5,741 nt of DNA. Source: Dehalococcoidia bacterium (GTDB lineage Bacteria > Chloroflexota > Dehalococcoidia > JAUYDP01). Shown one piece after another: positions 1 through 4,661 of this stretch; positions within the stretch are counted from its first letter, which is position 1; every line of letters begins with the position of its first letter. The notes under the pieces were generated by a model. The model had not been told where the DNA came from. It saw only the letters and a program-made list of their open reading frames with translations, and ran no database searches. Made by a program: the position numbers and the translations under genes. The stretch lies in contig JAUYDP010000140.1 in assembly GCA_030691805.1 (NCBI GenBank), positions 1 to 5,741 of the forward strand, read 5' to 3'.

Positions 1-254
1 CCAGCATTAGGGGCAGTGATGACCTCATCCCCGGCGCCGATATCCAGCGCCCGTAGGGCCAGGTGTAGGGCCTCAGTGCCCGAGCCGACGCCGATGGCGT
101 AAGAGACCCCCAGGTAGGATGCGAATTCCTCCTCGAAGGCCGCCACCTCTTCGCCCAGGATGAACCAGCCTCGCTGGAAGACCCGGTCCATGGCCTCCTG
201 GACCTCGTCCTTGATAAACTGGTACTGGAGAGTCAGGTCGTTAAATGGGATCAT
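1..254 (-). CDS. DegT/DnrJ/EryC1/StrS-family sugar aminotransferase, N-terminal part only
   Basis: Eighty-four codons of the N-terminus are present; the gene continues past the left edge. The protein opens MIPFNDL, has the family's RGWFILGEEVAAFEEEFA segment (about residues 28-45) and then GSGTEALHLALRAL (57-70) and GDEVITAPN (75-83), which form part of the PLP-phosphate binding region. Family members transfer an amino group, usually from glutamate, to a keto-sugar bound to a nucleotide, making amino-deoxysugars for surface glycans. The catalytic lysine lies outside the window, so activity cannot be judged. I chose the ATG at 254-252 because MIPFNDL is the usual family start; an in-frame ATG at 278-276 would add eight residues. 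It begins 37 bases after hicA. With the SDR and glycosyltransferase upstream it fits a glycan locus. The family is confident, the substrate unknown. Confidence 0.9.
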   Translation of the reverse strand, partial: MIPFNDLTLQYQFIKDEVQEAMDRVFQRGWFILGEEVAAFEEEFASYLGVSYAIGVGSGTEALHLALRALDIGAGDEVITAPNA

Positions 255-291
255 GCGGGAAGCCCTTTGGTGCGGCATCGGCCGGGCCACT

Positions 292-510
292 TCAAAGTGC
301 CTCCCAAGTGTCGCGGTCGATCCTGGCTTGCCTTAGAATCCTAACTAGCAACTCTCGTCCAATGTCACCTTGGTGAGGGTTGGGAAGACGCAGAGTGAGA
401 TCGCCTTTGACCATGATCTGGTGCTTCCCTCCCGAGTAAGGCCCTTCAAAGCCCAACTCTCTCAGGTATTCGATCAATTGTCTCCGCTTGATGGGCCCGA
501 CGGTGGGCAT
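292..510 (-). CDS. hicA: HicA-family toxin (mRNA interferase)
   Basis: This 72-residue protein has the compact HicA layout: a first helix, QLIEYLRELGFE (11-22), a strand-turn with the catalytic-type histidine in GGKHQIMV (27-34, His30), then LTLRLPNPHQGDIGRELLVRILRQA (38-62). HicA proteins have a double-stranded-RNA-binding-like fold and cleave mRNA, slowing growth when the antitoxin is lost. The reading frame stays open upstream to 591, but I place the start at the ATG at 510-508. That ATG shares one base with the hicB stop (TGATG) and begins the conserved core, and the longer version would lie inside hicB. Expression is therefore probably coupled to hicB translation; the internal Shine-Dalgarno is weak. 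Family assignment is strong; target RNAs are unknown. Confidence 0.9.
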   Translation of the reverse strand: MPTVGPIKRRQLIEYLRELGFEGPYSGGKHQIMVKGDLTLRLPNPHQGDIGRELLVRILRQARIDRDTWEAL

Positions 511-752
511 CAGGCCACTTCTCTGATCTTCAGCTCCAGGCCTTCGACGGTGGGCAAGGGGAGGTTTCGTGAGATACGAAACAGGACCCATTCCTCTAGA
601 ACCTCTTCAAGCTCGTCGCGGCAGTCCTCGAGGGTCTCGGCATTGGCGTAAACGCCCTCGAAGCCCGGAATCTCGCCGTAGAAAGTGTTGTCGTCAGAAA
701 GGATCTCGTATTCCGCCTTTCGCATGGCTGCTTTGATGTAGGCTGTTAGCAT
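510..752 (-). CDS. hicB: HicB-family antitoxin (short form)
   Basis: This 80-residue protein shows the HicB/UPF0150 pattern: an N-terminal AEYEILSDDNTFYGEIPGF strand pair (13-31), the GVYANAETLEDCRDELEEVLEEW helix (33-55) and a final beta strand with PLPTVEGLELKI (65-76). HicB binds and neutralises HicA. No C-terminal ribbon-helix-helix or helix-turn-helix extension is present, so this is the short type, and DNA-binding autoregulation by HicB alone is not obvious. The antitoxin comes first in the operon, opposite to the E. coli hicAB order. The start at 752 is supported by a strong Shine-Dalgarno at 758-766; the internal Met10 lacks one. The gene ends in TGATG shared with hicA. It lies 132 bases downstream of the HEPN gene. 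Confidence 0.9.
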   Translation of the reverse strand: MLTAYIKAAMRKAEYEILSDDNTFYGEIPGFEGVYANAETLEDCRDELEEVLEEWVLFRISRNLPLPTVEGLELKIREVA

Positions 753-884
753 GGTGGCCTCCTCCTATGATGCTACTGGGCTGCCAGGTCCTCGAAAGGG
801 GTGGGATGTTCCTGTGTTCCTAGTTGCCGCCTGGCGTTCAACGAAGTAAGTGGAACTCAGCGTCGTTCGGGGACGTGTTACCAG
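753..884. other. Intergenic region between the HEPN gene and hicB
   Basis: These 132 bases hold the hicB ribosome binding site next to the gene. I see no convincing promoter pair and no hairpin plus T-run terminator on the minus strand, so readthrough from the HEPN gene into hicBA is possible. A small plus-strand open frame beginning at 801 is cysteine-rich, runs antisense into the HEPN gene and has no supporting ribosome site; I do not count it as a gene. Confidence 0.5.
758..766 (-). promoter_or_regulatory. Strong Shine-Dalgarno of hicB
   Basis: On the minus strand this reads AGGAGGAGG and ends five bases before the ATG at 752-750. It fixes the antitoxin start at MLTAYI and implies strong antitoxin translation compared with the toxin, whose own site is weak. 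Confidence 0.75.
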
Positions 885-1370
885 CTATGCAAGAATCTGC
901 TCCAGAACTTCGAGAATAGGGACTATCCGATGGTAGTAGTCAGTCACATCTGTGACTGTCATTTCAAGTTTCCACGTCCCGACATGAGCAAGCTCATTCT
1001 TGTTGCTTACAATACTCATTAGTGCAGAGGCTTCACTGCCGTTATGCGAAATCATTTGGCTAAACCTACGCTGGTATCCTTCACTAAATTCCCCAAGCAG
1101 CCCACTGATATAGCCCCACACAGGATTCCTAAATCGTTCGCTGAGCACTTTGCCAACATAGTTCCCGATCTCATTGTCACCCGTCTTCTGCACCCGTTGT
1201 GCCACTAAATGCTCTATACAGTCCTCAAGCACGCCAACTATCAGAACGGTTATGTAGGCTGCTAGATTAGCACCAAGTCGGGCGTCATTCGAAGCCCACG
1301 AGGCTGCTTCGTTCAGAAGACGCTCTATCTCACTGCATCTGCCATGGACGTAAGGGTCACTTACAGTCAC
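885..1370 (-). CDS. HEPN-domain protein, probable RNase partner of the DUF262 protein
   Basis: This 161-residue all-helical protein resembles the HEPN families called RiboL-PSP and MAE_28990/MAE_18760. Recognisable parts are NLAAYITVLIVGVLEDCIEHL (35-55), then NPVWGYISGLLGEF (82-95), a basic helix around 100-107, and the motif SNKNELAHVG (122-131). HEPN RNases usually carry R-x4-6-H, often RNxIAHG; here the aligned residues are Lys124 and His129, so arginine is replaced by lysine. No membrane segment or signal peptide is seen. The start is the GTG at 1370-1368, which overlaps the DUF262 stop as GTGA. A Shine-Dalgarno AAGGAG at 1382-1387 lies inside the upstream gene. The overlap implies translational coupling and a shared complex or function. 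HEPN family membership is fairly confident; the exact subfamily, and whether it cleaves RNA, are inference. Confidence 0.75.
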   Translation of the reverse strand: MTVSDPYVHGRCSEIERLLNEAASWASNDARLGANLAAYITVLIVGVLEDCIEHLVAQRVQKTGDNEIGNYVGKVLSERFRNPVWGYISGLLGEFSEGYQRRFSQMISHNGSEASALMSIVSNKNELAHVGTWKLEMTVTDVTDYYHRIVPILEVLEQILA

Positions 1371-2407
1371 TTGAGAAGAATCTCCTTAGCTAGTTCTATG
1401 CGCCTTCTCACTGCGTCAACGTCTGTGGTGCCGGAGCTAACAGCTTCTACATAGCTTGGGTTTCTGAGGAGTTCGTTAAATCTATCCGTTCTATCACCTG
1501 GAATAGTATTTGATCGTGCAAAGGCGAGCATGACAGAGTCGAAGACGGCGACGTTAATACCACGCCTAATGTGGAATGGTCTGCCACCAAGACTGTCATA
1601 CACTCGTTTGATGGTACTAACGAACGTACTTTGATATGGCTCTCTCGCCCCATCAGTCTGGTGGGTCGCCATATAGTTATTCAAGAACTGTTTCATCGGT
1701 TTCGTGTATGAGTCGGCGCCTTCAAGCAGAGCGAGGAATCTAACGATCAGTTCAAGGTCCCGCATGCGGGCGTCAACATCCTTTGACCCGAAAATGCGTC
1801 GCCATGTTGGGTCTCGGTTTAGCTCCCTCATAAGGTCATTAAAGGGCCCGTGATACATGCAGTTTCGCACTTCTTGCGGAGTAAGACTCGTTCCTCCCGT
1901 ATTCAGCCGCTCAAAAATGTGGTAAATACTGGTATTATCTTTAGGATCCAATTGCTCCACTATCATTACCCGGAGCACCGAATCCCGAAAACGTATGCGG
2001 TCGGCCTCGGTAAGAGTCTCGTAGGATTTCCCCTCCCATTGCGGGCTCACCCCTCTTAGATAGAAATCGCCCCCCTCTGGCAGCTTGCCTTGGAAGAAGC
2101 CCCAGATTGTGCGCAATCGTTGCTGACCGTCTATCACCACTTGCTTTTGACCGGGTTCTTTATACACGAAAATGGCAGGCACCGGTAGCCCGAGGAGAAA
2201 TGAGTCTATTAATCGACTCGCTTGCACGGGCTTCCATACCCAACCGCGCTGGAACTCTGGGATTTCTATTTCCTTCCGGCGCCTTTTCTCGTTTAGGACC
2301 TCCAATGTCGGGTCTGATGGATAAGAGACGATCTTATAGAGAGGGACACCGATTTCCTTGTCCTCTTCCTCAGACGGAATTTCTTCAATAAGTGCTTCTT
2401 TCACCAC
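1367..2407 (-). CDS. DUF262 (GmrSD N-terminal / ParB-like) domain protein without HNH nuclease domain
   Basis: The 346-residue protein has the DUF262 signature: IPEFQRGWVWKP (49-60), LLGLPVPAIF (71-80), VIDGQQRLRTI (91-101) and IFERLNTGGTSLTPQEVRN (164-182). In the related GmrS, SspE and BrxU proteins the DGQQR motif belongs to a ParB-like nucleotide-hydrolysing fold controlling DNA restriction. Those proteins also have a C-terminal DUF1524 HNH-type domain; here residues 190-346 are helical with no HNH-like histidine cluster, so a nuclease must come from elsewhere, most simply the HEPN partner. The frame is open to an ATG at 2500, but I chose the GTG at 2407, nine bases after AGGAGG (2417-2422); the added residues would be a basic, low-complexity stretch. 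A TTG at 2410 and a GTG at 2404 are alternatives. G+C is lower here than in the flanking glycan genes. Confidence 0.88.
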   Translation of the reverse strand: MVKEALIEEIPSEEEDKEIGVPLYKIVSYPSDPTLEVLNEKRRRKEIEIPEFQRGWVWKPVQASRLIDSFLLGLPVPAIFVYKEPGQKQVVIDGQQRLRTIWGFFQGKLPEGGDFYLRGVSPQWEGKSYETLTEADRIRFRDSVLRVMIVEQLDPKDNTSIYHIFERLNTGGTSLTPQEVRNCMYHGPFNDLMRELNRDPTWRRIFGSKDVDARMRDLELIVRFLALLEGADSYTKPMKQFLNNYMATHQTDGAREPYQSTFVSTIKRVYDSLGGRPFHIRRGINVAVFDSVMLAFARSNTIPGDRTDRFNELLRNPSYVEAVSSGTTDVDAVRRRIELAKEILLK

Positions 2408-2560
2408 CAATTTACACCTCCTCGGGCATAGCCTGCGGCCGCCGGATCTTGGGATCTCCAGTTGTTTTATTTTGCCACCCGGGTCATTGTTTTGGTCCAA
2501 ACGAACCCAGTCTCACAGCATCTCTGAGGATCTCTTTCACTCACGTTGCCACCTGTCTGC
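2408..2560. other. Intergenic leader between the SDR gene and the DUF262 gene
   Basis: These 153 bases contain the DUF262 ribosome site. They include a short palindrome TTTGGTCCAAA (2491-2501) and, downstream of it on the minus strand, an A-rich patch (GGCAAAATAAAAC). A TTGGAC at 2497-2492 resembles a -35 box but the best -10 candidate is about 20 bases away, so I do not call a promoter. No terminator for the SDR gene is evident. Confidence 0.4.
2417..2422 (-). promoter_or_regulatory. Shine-Dalgarno deciding the DUF262 gene start
   Basis: The minus strand reads AGGAGG followed by TGTAAA and then TTG, GTG, GTG in frame. This perfect site lies inside the longer open frame and argues that translation starts at one of the three near-cognate codons (2410, 2407 or 2404) and not at the ATG at 2500. 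Confidence 0.7.
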
Positions 2561-3562
2561 CTACCAATAATGCTCCCTATTCTCCCGGTAAAACCGCATC
2601 GTGCGCTCCAGCCCCTCCCGCAGCAGCACCCTGGGCGCCCATCCCAGAGTGCGGCGGATCTTCGCGCAGTCGGCGTAGTAATCGCCGATGTCAATGGACA
2701 TGCGGTTGGGGGGAAAGGGGACCACTTTATAACTGCCTCTTCGAGCAATTTGGGTGAGGAGTGTTACAAAATCCAGTAGCGATACCCTTTCGCTGCCCCC
2801 CACGTTGAAGATTCCCCCGTTGGCCCGGTCATCCTGTCCGGCCAGCAGGAACGCCTCCACAACGTCGTCCACAAAGACCATGTCCCGCCTCTGCTGGCCG
2901 TCGCCGAACACCTGGATCTCCTCGCCATCCAGGGCCTGCCGGATGAACCACCCGATAAACCCCTGACGGTTGTGCTTCATCAGAAGGCGAGGGCCATAAG
3001 TATTAGTGAGCCGGAGCGAGCAGGCCCTCAATTCGTAGACGTTGTTATAAAGGATGTGGTACCACTCACCGGCCATGGTATTTATGCCGTTGACATCTGT
3101 CGGTTGAAGAAGGTGGTCCTCGTCCACGGGAAGGTATCGGGGCTTGCCATAGACCTGGCGGGTCCCAGCGTAGACCACCTTAATGCCGGGATTGCACTTG
3201 CGGCAGGCCTCTAGCAAGGAGAGTTGGCTGCGGCAGTTGATCTCCAGGTCCGTGTAAGGGTCCAACATGCTGTCTATGTGGCTTACCTGGCCGGCCAAAT
3301 TAAAGAGGATGTCCTGTCCCCGCACCAGGTAATCCATGCTGTTCTGGTCCCTTACGTCAGCGATGTTGACGCGCAGCCGGTCCTCGATGCCGTGGATGTT
3401 GAAGAGGTTACCGCCGTATTCGGGGATCAGGGAATCCACCAGGAGGACCTGGGCCCCCAGTTCCACCAGGCGGCGGGCCAGGTTGCTGCCGATGAAGCCC
3501 AAACCTCCCGTAACCATGACGGCTTTATTATGGTAGAAAGCCTGTAGCTCTGATTCGGTCAT
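2561..3562 (-). CDS. NAD-dependent SDR epimerase/dehydratase-family protein with altered YxxxK
   Basis: This 333-residue extended SDR has the Rossmann motif TGGLGFIG (18-25), an acidic strand end at LLVDS (40-44), ADVRD (68-72), NLAGQ (88-92), YAGTRQVYG (131-139), RLTNTYGP (184-191) and FGDGQQRRDMVFVDD (219-233). Relatives act on nucleotide-bound sugars as 4-epimerases or 4,6-dehydratases. The usual catalytic YxxxK aligns to NGINTMAGE (158-166), giving Asn158 and Thr162, so both catalytic residues are replaced and the chemistry is uncertain. The start ATG at 3562 begins just before the domain, with a modest GGGA ribosome site. The frame stays open to 3682, but those 40 residues are Arg/Pro-rich and read through the hairpin repeat. 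With the glycosyltransferase upstream it suggests sugar modification for a surface glycan. Confidence 0.87.
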   Translation of the reverse strand: MTESELQAFYHNKAVMVTGGLGFIGSNLARRLVELGAQVLLVDSLIPEYGGNLFNIHGIEDRLRVNIADVRDQNSMDYLVRGQDILFNLAGQVSHIDSMLDPYTDLEINCRSQLSLLEACRKCNPGIKVVYAGTRQVYGKPRYLPVDEDHLLQPTDVNGINTMAGEWYHILYNNVYELRACSLRLTNTYGPRLLMKHNRQGFIGWFIRQALDGEEIQVFGDGQQRRDMVFVDDVVEAFLLAGQDDRANGGIFNVGGSERVSLLDFVTLLTQIARRGSYKVVPFPPNRMSIDIGDYYADCAKIRRTLGWAPRVLLREGLERTMRFYRENREHYW

Positions 3563-3584
3563 TCGTTTCGTTCCCGAACTGAAT

Positions 3585-3614
3585 TTATGGGCATAGCCTA
3601 ACATTTTCCCATAA
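3585..3614. repeat. Inverted repeat in the SDR gene leader
   Basis: TTATGGG (3585-3591) and CCCATAA (3608-3614) are perfect 7-base arms separated by 16 bases, centred about 38 bases upstream of the SDR start codon. It could be an operator or a leader stem-loop; the sequence alone does not say which. Confidence 0.45.
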
Positions 3615-3637
3615 GGTGTAAGTCCCCCAGATGGAGG

Positions 3638-3664
3638 TGGCGGGGGACTCCCCCGAACCCCCGG
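3638..3664. repeat. GC-rich hairpin repeat, copy 1
   Basis: The first 18 bases are identical to those of copy 2, which starts exactly 50 bases later; the remaining nine differ slightly. The core CGGGGGACTCCCCCG (3641-3655) folds into a 6-bp hairpin with a 3-base loop. An AGTCCCCC at 3621-3628 can pair instead with GGGGGACT at 3642-3649, giving an alternative fold. There is no T-run, so it is not a standard terminator. Confidence 0.75.
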
Positions 3665-3687
3665 TCTGCGACGCCATATCAACGGGT

Positions 3688-3714
3688 TGGCGGGGGACTC
3701 CCCCGGAGCCCCGG
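3688..3714. repeat. GC-rich hairpin repeat, copy 2
   Basis: The 18 bases 3688-3705 match copy 1 exactly and contain the same CGGGGGACTCCCCCG hairpin (3691-3705). It ends about five bases beyond the glycosyltransferase stop codon and may stabilise that mRNA's 3' end or be a fragment of a dispersed repeat family. I recall similar sequences between genes in Chloroflexota genomes, but this is not checked. Confidence 0.75.
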
Positions 3715-3718
3715 CCGG

Positions 3719-4486
3719 CTAGTGGATTACTGGCTTGGACCTAATAGGGGTGGCTCGTGGCTTCCTGGCAAGCCTCGGCCAGACCACCAGTTTCCACCAG
3801 AGACGGGCCAAGCCAAGTCCAACGCGGCCGACCCGCCTGACGTTGAAGAACTGGGACCTGCCATAGGTGCGATGGAAATGATGCACCGGGACTTCACTAA
3901 TAACGAACCCGGCATCCTGCACCTTCTTGATAAACTCCACGCAGATGACCCCACTGTTACACTCCAGCTCAATCCGGTCGAAGATGGCGCGACGCATTAG
4001 ACGGAAATCACAGTCCACGTCCCTTAGCTTGAGGCCAAAGGCCACTTTAGCTATCCAGTGGTAGGCCCGTCCCAGGACGATCCGGTACCAGGGATCGGAA
4101 CGCCCGATCTTATACCCGTTGACCAGGTCTACCCCATCCCTCATTTCGGCGAAGAGCATGGGCAACTCCAGAACGTCGTACTGGGCGTCACCGTCGGTGT
4201 AAAAGATCAGGTCTTTAGACGCGTTATAGAACCCGGAGCGGAGCGCGCCGCCGTAGCCCCTATTGTTCTCATGGAATACCAGGCGGAGCCTCTGGAAATG
4301 GCGTGCCAGCCCCTGGAGGATCTCCCGGCTGTGGTCAGTGCGTCCGTCGTCAATGACTATAATCTCGTAATCATCGGTGATGGACTCCAGCGTTTGGGCT
4401 GCCAGGGTCACCATACTGCCAATAGTCCCTCCGTCGTTATAACAAGGGAAAAAAGCGGTTATGCTCGGGCGCCTATTGTCCTCCAT
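3719..4486 (-). CDS. Family 2 glycosyltransferase (GT-A, polyprenyl-phosphate-sugar synthase-like)
   Basis: This 255-residue protein has the GT2 nucleotide-sugar binding start ITAFFPCYNDGGTI (9-22), EIIVIDDGRTDHS (41-53), NNRGYGGALRSGF (74-86), the metal-binding TDGDAQYD (97-104), and DVDCDFRLMRR (156-166). It also has HHFHRTYGRSQFFN (202-215), typical of dolichol-phosphate-mannose-synthase-like bacterial enzymes. It probably moves a sugar from a nucleotide donor to a lipid phosphate or growing glycan at the inner membrane face. The C-terminus is aromatic and basic (LARLWWKLVVWPRLARK, 226-242), suited to peripheral membrane contact, with no clear transmembrane span. The usual DDGSxD reads DDGRTD, a small deviation. 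The start at 4486 has AAGGGA four bases upstream. A sigma70-type promoter lies about 70 bases upstream. Acceptor and donor cannot be deduced. Confidence 0.92.
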   Translation of the reverse strand: MEDNRRPSITAFFPCYNDGGTIGSMVTLAAQTLESITDDYEIIVIDDGRTDHSREILQGLARHFQRLRLVFHENNRGYGGALRSGFYNASKDLIFYTDGDAQYDVLELPMLFAEMRDGVDLVNGYKIGRSDPWYRIVLGRAYHWIAKVAFGLKLRDVDCDFRLMRRAIFDRIELECNSGVICVEFIKKVQDAGFVISEVPVHHFHRTYGRSQFFNVRRVGRVGLGLARLWWKLVVWPRLARKPRATPIRSKPVIH

Positions 4487-4532
4487 TACATCCCTTCAGG
4501 CAGTTACCTCAGTAGCAACAGGGCTGGTCCAG

Positions 4533-4550
4533 GGCCGAACACGGCCTGCC
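4533..4550 (-). promoter_or_regulatory. Glycosyltransferase leader hairpin with shared 11-base motif
   Basis: GGCCG (4533-4537) and CGGCC (4542-4546) form a 5-bp stem with a 4-base loop near the predicted transcript start. The 11 bases at 4540-4550 are identical to 5488-5498 in the leader of the upstream hydratase-family gene. No T-run follows on the minus strand, so it is not an obvious terminator. Confidence 0.4.
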
Positions 4551-4555
4551 CGAAA

Positions 4556-4584
4556 ATATTAAGCGAACTACCCGGAAATGACAA
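4556..4584 (-). promoter_or_regulatory. Predicted sigma70-type promoter of the glycosyltransferase gene
   Basis: On the minus strand TTGTCA (4584-4579) is followed after exactly 17 bases by TAATAT (4561-4556). Transcription would begin near 4549, giving a leader of about 63 bases before the ATG at 4486. It lies just beyond the probable terminator of the preceding gene, consistent with a separate transcription unit. Confidence 0.55.
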
Positions 4585-4610
4585 GGGTTTCCTGAACCGA
4601 GAGATCGGGC

Positions 4611-4661
4611 GAAAAGGCCGGAATTAACAAGAAATACTAGCCAAACTTCGCCGGCCTTTTC
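4611..4661 (-). terminator. Possible terminator of the hydratase-family gene
   Basis: GAAAAGGCCGG (4611-4621) and CCGGCCTTTTC (4651-4661) are perfect 11-base inverted arms separated by 29 bases. Read on the minus strand, the 5' arm lies in the last codons of the enzyme gene, the loop holds the stop codon, and the 3' arm is CCGGCC followed by TTTT. This is terminator-like, but the loop is long and the T-run is only four bases. Confidence 0.4.

Noticed and set aside
288..299. CACTT-CA-AAGTG palindrome at the hicA stop
   Set aside because: A 5-base stem with a 2-base centre cannot form a stable hairpin and no T-run follows; probably chance.
511..591. Longer N-terminus of HicA
   Set aside because: The 27 extra residues lie inside hicB in another frame, are unlike HicA, and the TGATG junction start fits much better.
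801..1022. Small cysteine-rich plus-strand open frame
   Set aside because: It overlaps the HEPN gene antisense, has no ribosome site or promoter, and matches nothing recognised.
255..2560. Target-site duplications or integrase attachment sites bounding the accessory cassette
   Set aside because: I looked for matching direct repeats in 255-291 and 2408-2560 and for integrase or transposase genes and saw none, so the insertion mechanism is unsupported.
3224..3547. Plus-strand open frame of 107 codons
   Set aside because: It is antisense to the N-terminal half of the SDR; its hydrophobic Val/Ala-rich sequence mirrors the opposite-strand codons and matches no family I know.
3563..3682. Forty-residue N-terminal extension of the SDR
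   Set aside because: It is the translated hairpin repeat (Pro/Arg-rich) and precedes a normal SDR start at MTESEL.
3638..3714. CRISPR-like repeat pair
   Set aside because: There are only two units, they are self-complementary GC hairpins, and no Cas gene is near.
4533..4546. Rho-independent terminator
   Set aside because: The stem is only 5 bp with no following T-run on either strand, and it lies downstream of a predicted promoter; a leader hairpin is more likely.
4058..4627. 189-codon open frame on the plus strand
   Set aside because: It runs antisense across most of the well-supported glycosyltransferase, lacks family motifs and a ribosome site, and arises from the GC-rich codon pattern of the opposite strand.
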